DNA of 64,000 nucleotides from Leptospira montravelensis (GTDB taxonomy: Bacteria; Spirochaetota; Leptospiria; Leptospirales; Leptospiraceae). Shown in pieces: positions 19,355-27,832 of this stretch; position 1 is the stretch's first letter; each line of letters begins with the position of its first letter. Under the pieces are notes generated by a model. It was given only the letters and a program-made list of their open reading frames with translations, made no database searches and was not told the origin of the DNA. A program made the position numbers and the translations under genes. The stretch spans positions 558,001-622,000 of the forward strand of contig NZ_RQFO01000004.1 in the NCBI RefSeq assembly GCF_004770045.1. The letters run 5' to 3'.

Positions 19355-19783
19355 CTAATTCTTTTTTTCTTCTTTATGAGCGTTGGAACCTAAATCCAAA
19401 CCCTCAGGTTTTTCTAAGACAATTTCCTCAGAAGGAGAAGTAACGTAAGTTTCTGGGTCCACAGGGAATTGGTATTGGAAATAATAATTCTTATATTTTA
19501 CAAAAAATGTGTTAGTGCCTTCGGGACGTTCTGTTTGTAAATCCTGAAATTTAAGATCTTTTAATTCTTTTTTTGGATTTACTAATCGTTTAGATAGGGT
19601 GCTACGAACAGAACTTACCATATTGGCTTCAAAATTCTTTTTTTTCTGTTCCTCGGTAAGTTTTGGATTCCTAAGATAATCTTCTAACTTAGTAAACTCT
19701 TCCGCCAAACCTGAGTTCTGCTGTGCGAATACAAAAGTTACAGGAAACAATACAATCATACTTAAAATCCAAAATCGTTTCAT
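19355..19783 (-). CDS. Secreted hypothetical protein
   Basis: This protein of about 142 residues has a clear signal peptide (MKRFWILSMIVLFPVTFVFA, cut after AFA-like VFA). The mature part is Lys/Glu-rich and probably helical at its start, then has Tyr-rich strands (FFVKYKNYYFQYQFP). I chose the second ATG (19783) because GAGGA sits six bases before it; the ATG at 19789 directly abuts GAGGA. No known domain. It sits between pcrA and cysQ in a tight run. Confidence 0.78.
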   Translation of the reverse strand: MKRFWILSMIVLFPVTFVFAQQNSGLAEEFTKLEDYLRNPKLTEEQKKKNFEANMVSSVRSTLSKRLVNPKKELKDLKFQDLQTERPEGTNTFFVKYKNYYFQYQFPVDPETYVTSPSEEIVLEKPEGLDLGSNAHKEEKKN

Positions 19784-19801
19784 AGTCATTCCTCTTCTTG
19801 T

Positions 19802-21985
19802 TTATGAAATTATCTCTAATGGTGTATATGCCAATAAGAATTTTTTATCTAAATGAGCACCAAATCGAACTTCGACTTTTCGATTGTCCCCGGATCCAGA
19901 AATGGATAAAATTCGTCCTTCGCCGTATACTTTATGCCGAACCTTAGTTCCCAATTGGAAATCACCATCACCCACTTTTGCCTGAACAGATTCAAACTTC
20001 TCCTCAGATTTTTGAAACCTTTCCGCTCTTGGCGTAAATTCAGGCCTTCGCACTCCGTAACGATTTTCAGTAAATTCACCTTCGATGAATTCACTAGGTA
20101 ACTCTTCTAAAAATTGTGAGGGCAGCCTAGCATCTACATCTCCAAATTTTCTGGTAAACCTGGAAAAACTAATCTCCAAATTTTTACGTGCCCTAGTGAT
20201 TGCTACATAAGCCAACCTTCTCTCTTCTTCTAACCCATCGGGAGAATCAATCGATAGAAAATGAGGAAAGGTTCCCTCTTCCATTCCAGCCATAAAAACA
20301 TGTTGGAATTCAAGTCCCTTAGCATTGTGTACTGTCATAAGGATCACATAATCTGGCAAATCTTTGGTATTGTCTTCACTTGTGATGAGAGAAATGTTTG
20401 CAAGGTATTCTTCCAGCGTGGCCTCTGGATTGTTTTCCTCAAATTCTTTAAGAGCATTTACAAATTCATTTAAATTGGAAAGTCTAGAAAAGGAATCTTC
20501 TGTTCCTTCATTTTCTAAAAATTCTCTATACCCTGAGTGTTCCAAAACTTCATAAGCAATCTCGGAAGGTGTTTTTTTACCAAGGTCTTCCATTGCCGAA
20601 TCAAACATTCGATATAAAGAAGTCAGTTTTTGTATGGTGCCTTTTTTGATTCCGGGAACTTCTTTTCCTAAACATTCAAATAAAGATACACCTTCGTTTA
20701 CAGAATGTGATAAGAGTCGGCTCACAGTCGTCTCACCAATACCACGTGGTGGTGAGTTAATGATTCGTAGGAGGGATGTAGAATCTACTGGATTGACTAC
20801 CACTGACAGGTAAGCGATTAAATCTTTTACTTCTTTTCTGTCAAAAAATCGAAACCCACCAAAAATCTTATAGGGAATGGCTCTTTTTCTAAGTGCCTCT
20901 TCAAAGTATCTGGATTGGGAATTGGTTCTATAAAATACTGCAAAATTGGAATATTTTTGCCCTTTCCTAACTCCCAATTGGATTTTCTGAACAATCCCTT
21001 CTGCTTCTTCCATTTCATTTTGATAAGAAGTCAGTTTGATTTTATCTCCCATTGGATTTTCTGTCCTAAGGGTTTTATTGGTTCTTTGTTTATTATTAGA
21101 AATTAACGCGGCTGCAGTTTCTATGATAGTCTTAGTAGACCTATAATTTTCCTCTAATTTAACAACAACCGCGTCGGGGTAATCCTTTTTGAAATTTAGA
21201 ATATTCGAAATATCTGCACCACGCCAAGAATATATGGATTGGTCGTCATCCCCAACAACACATAGATTTTTATGAAAAGAAGATAGTGATTGGACTAAAT
21301 GGTATTGGATTTTATTAGTATCCTGGTATTCATCTACCATGATGTATTTCCATAGTCTTTGGTATTTTTCCAAAATTACAGGAAAATCACGAAATAGAAT
21401 CACAGTTTTAAGAATCAGATCTCCAAAATCCAAAGCATTTCGTAAAGTTTTTCGTTTTTCATACTCTAAAAAAACGGAGGCAATTGTTTTTGTATAAGAA
21501 TCATCTGCTTTTTTTTTAGCATACTCTTCGGCTGTTAAAAAGGAATCCTTTGCTTGAGAAAAAATATTAGCTAAACTGGAAGGACGAAATTCTTTCGTAT
21601 CCATATCTTTGGATTTTAGAATTTCTTTGATAAGGGATTCTTGCATATCACTGTCATAAACAGTAAAATTATTTCCGAGCCCCAGGACCTTTCCTTCCCG
21701 TCTTAACAAATACAAACAAAGTGAGTGAAAAGTTCGGACAAAAGGTTCGCTATTTCCTTCAGATAACAAACTCCGACAGCGACTGCGCATTTCTTCAGCT
21801 GCTTTATTCGTAAATGTAACAGCCAGAATTTGGTTTGGATAGACCTTATGATTTAAGATTAAATTAGCAATCCGGTAAGTAATGACTCGAGTTTTTCCCG
21901 ATCCCGCACCGGCAAGAATCAGTAATGGACCTTCTACCGATTCAACTGCTTTTTTCTGTTCTGAATTGAGTCCAACTAACTCCAC
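19802..21985 (-). CDS. pcrA: UvrD/PcrA-family ATP-dependent DNA helicase
   Basis: This 727-residue superfamily 1 helicase has the Q motif LNSEQKKAV, Walker A GAGSGKTRVITYR, motif II DEYQDTN, motif III GDDDQSIYSWRGA, motif IV and motif V VHNAKGLEFQHV, with motif VI YVAITRARKNL. It acts in nucleotide excision and mismatch repair or replication restart. The start is GTG, with the preceding bamA stop codon immediately adjacent (TAAGTG). The C-terminus carries a Tudor-like segment (GTKVRHKVYGEGRI) typical of PcrA/UvrD. Confidence 0.94.
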   Translation of the reverse strand: MELVGLNSEQKKAVESVEGPLLILAGAGSGKTRVITYRIANLILNHKVYPNQILAVTFTNKAAEEMRSRCRSLLSEGNSEPFVRTFHSLCLYLLRREGKVLGLGNNFTVYDSDMQESLIKEILKSKDMDTKEFRPSSLANIFSQAKDSFLTAEEYAKKKADDSYTKTIASVFLEYEKRKTLRNALDFGDLILKTVILFRDFPVILEKYQRLWKYIMVDEYQDTNKIQYHLVQSLSSFHKNLCVVGDDDQSIYSWRGADISNILNFKKDYPDAVVVKLEENYRSTKTIIETAAALISNNKQRTNKTLRTENPMGDKIKLTSYQNEMEEAEGIVQKIQLGVRKGQKYSNFAVFYRTNSQSRYFEEALRKRAIPYKIFGGFRFFDRKEVKDLIAYLSVVVNPVDSTSLLRIINSPPRGIGETTVSRLLSHSVNEGVSLFECLGKEVPGIKKGTIQKLTSLYRMFDSAMEDLGKKTPSEIAYEVLEHSGYREFLENEGTEDSFSRLSNLNEFVNALKEFEENNPEATLEEYLANISLITSEDNTKDLPDYVILMTVHNAKGLEFQHVFMAGMEEGTFPHFLSIDSPDGLEEERRLAYVAITRARKNLEISFSRFTRKFGDVDARLPSQFLEELPSEFIEGEFTENRYGVRRPEFTPRAERFQKSEEKFESVQAKVGDGDFQLGTKVRHKVYGEGRILSISGSGDNRKVEVRFGAHLDKKFLLAYTPLEIIS

Positions 21986-24862
21986 TTAGAATCGCATATC
22001 CCCAATACCAAAAACAAATTGAAAACTATTATTGTCAGGATAAAGTCCAAAAGGTCTGTCCTCTACTCCCGTATAACGAATTCTCTGCGCAAAATATAAA
22101 CGAAGCGGTAATACCGGTATTTGAATCCTAAGTCCAAAACCCCAAGAAAATCGAAAGTTCTGCATTGATAAGTTTTTACTAGATAGGACTAAATTTCCAG
22201 GATCATTCACCACGAGTGGTGATTCGGGAAGTTTTTGACCATATGAATTATAATTTTCATATAAATAGGTTTCCACTGGCTCCGAAACCCGCTGTGCACG
22301 TACGAGCGAATCATAGTTCTTAAAGAATTCTTTTCTTTCCCCTACGGCTCTGTTGATTTGTTCATACATAGCTCCACCGTCGAAGAATACTACAAACCAG
22401 AGTAAGGAAGGTTCGATCGGAAAACGAAGTTCCGAAGTGAAAAGTACTCGACTCGAAGCACCATCCTTCCATTCATCCGGATAGTATTTATCATCAAAAA
22501 ACCAACCGCGAAGAGATTCGTATCCACCGAGGAACAAACGATCTTGCACCTGAATATAGGGAATTCTTTCTTTATCTTGTGCTTTGTATTTCGGTGTCCT
22601 TTCAAATGTGAAAACAGAAGAAGTCCTAAACTGTTGGACCACACGCCATCGCCTAAGAGCGTTTTTACGAATAAGTCCAAAAAACGTATAATCAAACCAA
22701 GTATGATAATATTCTAAAATTGGACTAAACTGGTCAAAGTGTGACTCTCCACCAAGAAATTGTCCTACGTTATCTACAGAAAAAATTAAATTGAAACCTT
22801 GGGTAGAGTTAAATACGTTATCCCGACTATCATAAGCGACACCATTGGTCAACTGTGACCGAAATTGCCAACCACGATCCACTTCCGCCAAAACTTGATC
22901 CGAAACCAGAGAGGTAGGCCTTGTCGATGCAAAAAAGGAAGGTGAATAACGATGAAAGTGTGTCCAGTTAATAAGAAAACGGTGCCCAAGACCAGCACTC
23001 ACACCCACACCCGAACGTTCATAAGAGGCAACTTCTTTAATCCCTTGGTTGTTGTTTTCTGTAATGGAGGTAGCACCCACAAACAAAGTTCGAGAGGAGT
23101 AAAATGCAGAAAGTGTGAGTGACCAAGGTTTGTCCATAAACCAAGGTTCTGTCCAGGATATTTGTAAATATCTTCGGATAGGTCCAAACTCCACACGCCC
23201 ATTGATCTGTTGGCCTGTTCCGTTTAGGTTATTTTCACCTAACTGAGTAAATATGGAAAAACCGGTAATCGTTCCGTAACCACCTCCCATTGAGACCGTA
23301 CCTGTTGGTTGTTCCACAAGTTCTATAATCAAATTCATTTTGGTTTCGTCGGAACCTGGCCGCATATTAAAGTTTACTTCTTTAAAATAACCTAAGTTAA
23401 AAATACGTTCCCTTGATCTGTTTACAAGAGTGGAATTAAAGAGGTCTCCAGGTTTGAATAGAAGTTCCCGTCGAACCACTCTATCTTGGGTTTTTTTGTT
23501 TCCCTTGATAATGATGTTTTCAATAAAAGCTAAGTTATTTTCACGAATGGTAAAATCCACATGTATGAATTTTTTTCCTCTTAACTTTGGCTCTTCTTCA
23601 TATATTCTTCTTAATTTAGCTACGTTTAAACGGCTATGTTCTTCATTACAATCAGCAATCGCATCAGAACTACTTCGTTTGTCACAATTTTCATATCGAG
23701 ATAAGGAGCCGTCACTCAGCTCGATAACCTTCCTTCGAGGAATTACCTGAGCAAATAAATAACCTTTGGCCGAATACGCTTCGTTAATCGAAGCTCTATC
23801 TTTTTGAAATTTAGTTTCATCAAATACTTCTCCCACATCGGAAGGAGCAAATTCATATTGGTCTTCTAAATACTTGATGGGGTAAACCGGTGACCATTCT
23901 TCTTTCGGTGTGCCAACAGGGTTATTTTCTTTATTCAAAAATTGCGGCATCCCATTGGGCGCAATGGTCATATCATGACTTGTGGAATATCCGTTGTAGA
24001 AATATTGTTCACCTTCAATGATTTTAAAATTAACGATCACAACTCGTTTATCTTTTTTTTGCGGATTTTCCCATCGAATTTCCCAATTTGTTCCTTCATT
24101 GCTAAGCTCAGCATCCACATATCCCCTAGATTTTAAATAAGCGGCAATTTTTTGTTTGTCAGACTCAAAAGCAGATTCCTTAAATACTCCCGATTCAATA
24201 ATACCACTTTCTTTTAAATCCATGATCCCTTGTAGATCATAAGTATCTATTTCGCTATTCCCGAAGATGTTAATTTTGCTGACAGGAATCTCTTCACCTT
24301 CATCGATAATAAATTTCACCTTAACAGTGTTAGTCTCTGGATTTACAGGTTCTGTCTCAAAACGAACATAGGCTAAGAAAAAACCTTCATCGCGGTATTT
24401 TTTTAAAATTACATCTTTTGAAAGTGTTACTTTTTTTGGAGTAATCACCTCGTTTTCTTTTAAGGGAATCTTATCTCGTAAGTCAGAAGGGAATACTTCA
24501 TCGGCTCCTATAAAATCTATATCTTTTACGCGCGGTCTTTCTTTAACGACTACTAGGATTTTTACGCCCTCACCATCTGCCTCACCTTGGATATCAATAT
24601 GATAAAAATATCCAGAAACAAATAATGCGCGCATATCTGCGTTTAAAATTCCCTGGGAAAGTTGAATTCCTGGACGCATGTCCATCAAATCTAAAATATC
24701 ATCTGAGGAAGTATTGATATTTCCTTTAAACTCAATCTTAGTAATGACTTTATCTAAATATACAGTTCGATTCGACCAAAGGGATACCCACTCTGCCGAA
24801 ACCAGTAACAGGAGAGATAAAAGAAAGAAACTTACAAATTTTATTTTTTTTCGAATATTCAA
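21986..24862 (-). CDS. bamA: Outer-membrane protein assembly factor BamA (Omp85 family)
   Basis: This 958-residue protein has a signal anchor, then POTRA domains (for example ITKIEFKGNINTSSDDIL, VKDIDFIGADEVF, VSKINIFGNSEIDTYDL and AFIENIIIKGNKKTQD), then a C-terminal 16-strand-type barrel ending in Phe. It is about 150 residues longer than E. coli BamA. One insertion lies around residues 285-425, between POTRA units, and holds two cysteines (Cys393, Cys405). A second lies in a late barrel loop (about 855-910). It folds outer-membrane proteins. It follows exbB-exbD and precedes pcrA without gaps. Confidence 0.94.
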   Translation of the reverse strand: MNIRKKIKFVSFFLLSLLLLVSAEWVSLWSNRTVYLDKVITKIEFKGNINTSSDDILDLMDMRPGIQLSQGILNADMRALFVSGYFYHIDIQGEADGEGVKILVVVKERPRVKDIDFIGADEVFPSDLRDKIPLKENEVITPKKVTLSKDVILKKYRDEGFFLAYVRFETEPVNPETNTVKVKFIIDEGEEIPVSKINIFGNSEIDTYDLQGIMDLKESGIIESGVFKESAFESDKQKIAAYLKSRGYVDAELSNEGTNWEIRWENPQKKDKRVVIVNFKIIEGEQYFYNGYSTSHDMTIAPNGMPQFLNKENNPVGTPKEEWSPVYPIKYLEDQYEFAPSDVGEVFDETKFQKDRASINEAYSAKGYLFAQVIPRRKVIELSDGSLSRYENCDKRSSSDAIADCNEEHSRLNVAKLRRIYEEEPKLRGKKFIHVDFTIRENNLAFIENIIIKGNKKTQDRVVRRELLFKPGDLFNSTLVNRSRERIFNLGYFKEVNFNMRPGSDETKMNLIIELVEQPTGTVSMGGGYGTITGFSIFTQLGENNLNGTGQQINGRVEFGPIRRYLQISWTEPWFMDKPWSLTLSAFYSSRTLFVGATSITENNNQGIKEVASYERSGVGVSAGLGHRFLINWTHFHRYSPSFFASTRPTSLVSDQVLAEVDRGWQFRSQLTNGVAYDSRDNVFNSTQGFNLIFSVDNVGQFLGGESHFDQFSPILEYYHTWFDYTFFGLIRKNALRRWRVVQQFRTSSVFTFERTPKYKAQDKERIPYIQVQDRLFLGGYESLRGWFFDDKYYPDEWKDGASSRVLFTSELRFPIEPSLLWFVVFFDGGAMYEQINRAVGERKEFFKNYDSLVRAQRVSEPVETYLYENYNSYGQKLPESPLVVNDPGNLVLSSKNLSMQNFRFSWGFGLRIQIPVLPLRLYFAQRIRYTGVEDRPFGLYPDNNSFQFVFGIGDMRF

Positions 24863-24866
24863 AGAA

Positions 24867-25298
24867 TCACTTTGATGTGCCTTTTACCATTGCTAAGTTA
24901 AAGCGACTAACACCCGCAGCATTGACTGCATCGATTACCTTAACCACAACTTGGTAGGACGCACCACCATCTCCACGAATAATAACTTTGTTTTTTTTAG
25001 GATCTCTTTCCTTTTCAGGCCCAAGAAAACCATTGATCTTTTCAGTAAGTCCTTCTAAAGGAACCGCTTCCGAATTTTGATCTAAATATATTTTACCTTG
25101 TTTATCAACAGTGATCACAAGTTCGTCTTTTTGTTTTTCTTTAGCAACACTAGAGGAGCGAGGTAATTCCACTTTCAAAGCAGTGTTTTTCTCTAACGTT
25201 GCATTCATCAAAAAATAAATAACGATAAAGGAGATAACATCAATGAGAGGAGCAAGCTCAATATTATTAAATGATTTTTGCGATTTGCGAAATTTCAT
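24867..25298 (-). CDS. exbD: ExbD/TolR-family energy-coupling protein
   Basis: This 143-residue protein has one N-terminal membrane span bearing the conserved Asp (Asp20 in APLIDVISF), which is the proton-channel residue of ExbD/TolR. A periplasmic domain follows ([26 protein letters not shown]). With the ExbB-like partner it forms a proton-driven motor that energises an outer-membrane or envelope process. Whether it serves TonB or a Tol-type system cannot be told; neither tonB nor tolB is in the window. Confidence 0.92.
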   Translation of the reverse strand: MKFRKSQKSFNNIELAPLIDVISFIVIYFLMNATLEKNTALKVELPRSSSVAKEKQKDELVITVDKQGKIYLDQNSEAVPLEGLTEKINGFLGPEKERDPKKNKVIIRGDGGASYQVVVKVIDAVNAAGVSRFNLAMVKGTSK

Positions 25299-25303
25299 TT
25301 ACT

Positions 25304-25918
25304 TTATTTATTTAGGTGTGGTAACACCAAATCAGTGACGTTTTCCATTTCCGTGATTCTTTCCTCTTTCATTCGAGAGAAAAGATTGTAAAAAATGTAA
25401 GCAGGAATTGCTATTCCAAGCCCCATAGCCGTGGTAATCAATGCTTCCGAAATACCAACTTCCGCACCCTGGGTTCCTGCTCCTTCTGCAAAAGAACGAA
25501 CGATTCCAATCACCGTACCTAAAACTCCGAGTAACGGAGCGATGGTGGCAATGGTACCAAGGCCAGTTAGATATCTTTCCATTAAATAAATTTGGCGAAA
25601 GCCTTCTTGACGAATATCTTCCTCCCAAAACAGAACTCCGCGCCTTTTGAGGTCAAATGCCATACGAAGAAGAACTGCTGCGGGAGACTGAATGTCTTGT
25701 CCGAGTATATCTTTTGCCTCATCCCATTTTTGATCCCGAGCTAGTTCACGGACACGACGAAAATGATCCTGCGGAATGGCTTTCAGTCGGAAGTAATAAA
25801 CAAGTCGTTCCACAATGATCGTAAAACCAACGATGGATACAAAGATGATTAAAATAGGAATGGTTTGCGGAGGAACCGAGGAAATGATTGAGTCTGATTT
25901 AGCGAAAGGAAAAAACAT
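25304..25918 (-). CDS. exbB: ExbB/TolQ/MotA-family proton channel protein
   Basis: This 204-residue protein has three membrane spans and the family core LGTIATIAPLLGVLGTVIGIV (read as GTIATIAPLLG and LGTVIGIV), then EALITTAMGLGIAIPAY. It is the pentameric partner of the ExbD-like protein five bases downstream. A dyad AATGGG-AC-CCCATT (25920-25933) lies just before the ATG. It is followed by exbD and bamA in one run. Confidence 0.93.
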   Translation of the reverse strand: MFFPFAKSDSIISSVPPQTIPILIIFVSIVGFTIIVERLVYYFRLKAIPQDHFRRVRELARDQKWDEAKDILGQDIQSPAAVLLRMAFDLKRRGVLFWEEDIRQEGFRQIYLMERYLTGLGTIATIAPLLGVLGTVIGIVRSFAEGAGTQGAEVGISEALITTAMGLGIAIPAYIFYNLFSRMKEERITEMENVTDLVLPHLNK

Positions 25919-25993
25919 GAATGGGACCCCATTGAAGGATTACGAATAGAGTTTTCAGTATTCCCTTTTTCGCCAAATACTATTTTTACGACA

Positions 25994-27703
25994 CTACCCC
26001 GCTTTTTTCATTAGTAAATCTGTCGCCGCTTTTAGAACCGCAGAAGTGACTTGTTTACCTCCAATCATACGTGCCAGTTCCCTTTTCCTTTCCTCAAAGT
26101 CAAGAAGTGAGGCATTCGACACAGTCCTACCACCTTCCTGACGTTTTTCGATTTTGATTTGGTGGTGGCCTGAGGCCGCTACTTGCTGCGTATGGGTGAT
26201 GAGAAGGATTTGTGAATTTCTTGCTAGTTTTTTAAGCTTTGTTGCCATTGCCTCCGCTGCCTCACCTCCGAGTCCGGTATCCACCTCATCCAAAACTAAC
26301 ATTTGCGGTGAAGGCGCTTGTTTTCCAAGGACACTTCTTAGAGCAAGCATGACCCGTGATAACTCACCCCCTGATGCGACCTTTCGGAGTGGACGTGGTT
26401 TTTCACCTGGATTGGCGCTGAAGTAGAACTCGATTTGGTCTAGGCCAGAATCTGAAAGAAAATAGGACTTGGAACCTTCTTCTACCTCACCTTCCGGATT
26501 TTCTTCCCATCGGAGTACCACCTGGAGTTTGCCACCTTCCAATCCTAAATCTGCCATTTCTTTTTGGACATCTTCTTCAAACTGGGAAATCACATTTCTG
26601 CGTAACTTGGAAAGTTGAAATCCAAGTTCCTTCATTTCAGTTAAGCATTGGTCTTTTTTGATTTTTAAAAAATCTTCATCCCCTGCTTGTTCATTCCAAC
26701 GTTCCAGTTCCGCTTTTTTTTCTTCTAAGAGAAGATTGATTTCTGTTAGGCTTACATTGTATTTTTTCTTTAGTTTTTTTATATCTTGAAGTCTGGACTG
26801 TACCATATCCAACCTTTCAGGACTAAAAAATAATTCTTCTTCTTCTTCTCTAATGACAGACTTCAGGGATTTCAATCTATCATATACCTCTTCCCATTCT
26901 TCCAACATTTCCTTTTTCTCAGGGATTAAAATGGATACTTTCTGAATGGCATGAATAAGGGTTGGAAATACTTTCAAAATGGAATTTTCTTTTTCTACTA
27001 ACTCATCCAACACCAAACGATAGTTTTCTGCTAATTTTTCTCCATTGGCTAATAGAGATTCTTCGGAAGATAAACTTTCGTCCTCTCCTTCTTTGGGAGA
27101 AATAGATTCAATCTCTTCGATTTCATATTCAAGGATTTCTTTTCGTTTAAGCATAGTCCTTCTAGTTTCTTCAAAATCGTTGAGCTTTTGTTTCCAATGA
27201 CGATATTGTTGTAAGGCAGATTTGAATTTGAATTTTAAAGATTCCAAATTACCATATCGATCTAAAAATTCTAACTGGTTCGATTTTTCTAATAGAAAGA
27301 GTTGTTCATTCTGGGAATGGATTTCTGCCATTGTTTTTCCAAGTTCTCGTAAATGAGTGGTTGATGCCAAACTCTCACCAATTTTGACCCTTGCTTTTCC
27401 ATCTTTCATCAATTCTTTGGTGATGACTATTTCATCTCCCGTATAACGAAAGCCTTGTTCCATTAGATAGTCTTTGGTTAAGTTTTGTCCAGTAAGGGAA
27501 AGAACTGCCTGTAAAGAATACTTTTCCTTTCCTTGCCGAATATTGGCAGTCGAACAACGTCCTCCAAATAAAGAAGCCAATGCATCGAAAATTAAGGATT
27601 TTCCTGCACCGGATTCACCAGTGAAGACAGTCAGACCATCCGAAAGGGAAAGTTCTAAGGATTCAAAGAGTGCAAAATCTTTAATTTTCAAATGTGTGAT
27701 CAT
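25994..27703 (-). CDS. recN: DNA repair protein RecN
   Basis: This 569-residue SMC-like ATPase has Walker A TGESGAGKSLIFDAL near the N-terminus, a long coiled-coil middle (about 155-375, rich in Glu/Lys/Leu) and the C-terminal signature ASGGELSRVMLAL with Walker B MLVLDEVDTGLGG. RecN acts early in double-strand-break repair and is SOS-induced in many bacteria. Two inverted repeats lie just upstream (27709-27753). The length is normal for RecN. A 75-base gap separates it from exbB. Confidence 0.95.
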   Translation of the reverse strand: MITHLKIKDFALFESLELSLSDGLTVFTGESGAGKSLIFDALASLFGGRCSTANIRQGKEKYSLQAVLSLTGQNLTKDYLMEQGFRYTGDEIVITKELMKDGKARVKIGESLASTTHLRELGKTMAEIHSQNEQLFLLEKSNQLEFLDRYGNLESLKFKFKSALQQYRHWKQKLNDFEETRRTMLKRKEILEYEIEEIESISPKEGEDESLSSEESLLANGEKLAENYRLVLDELVEKENSILKVFPTLIHAIQKVSILIPEKKEMLEEWEEVYDRLKSLKSVIREEEEELFFSPERLDMVQSRLQDIKKLKKKYNVSLTEINLLLEEKKAELERWNEQAGDEDFLKIKKDQCLTEMKELGFQLSKLRRNVISQFEEDVQKEMADLGLEGGKLQVVLRWEENPEGEVEEGSKSYFLSDSGLDQIEFYFSANPGEKPRPLRKVASGGELSRVMLALRSVLGKQAPSPQMLVLDEVDTGLGGEAAEAMATKLKKLARNSQILLITHTQQVAASGHHQIKIEKRQEGGRTVSNASLLDFEERKRELARMIGGKQVTSAVLKAATDLLMKKAG

Positions 27704-27708
27704 ATAGA

Positions 27709-27753
27709 CTCCTGTTTACTATACAGGAGATTACTACTTAACATACAAGTAGT
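27709..27753. promoter_or_regulatory. Two adjacent inverted repeats in the recN/patatin divergent spacer
   Basis: Repeat 1 is CTCCTGT-N7-ACAGGAG (27709-27729). Repeat 2 is ACTACTT-N7-AAGTAGT (27733-27753). Both have perfect 7-bp arms and 7-base spacers, with centres 24 bp apart. They begin six bases upstream of the recN ATG. The first contains CTGT-N7-ACAG, reminiscent of a LexA-type box, although it does not match the leptospiral LexA motif as I recall it. Likely operators for recN, for the divergent phospholipase, or for both. Confidence 0.5.
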
Positions 27754-27832
27754 CAATGAAAATTTTTAGAAAAGTATAAAAAACGAAATTTCTCTCTCTT
27801 TCCTTTTTGAAACTCTGGTGGAAAAGGTCCTT

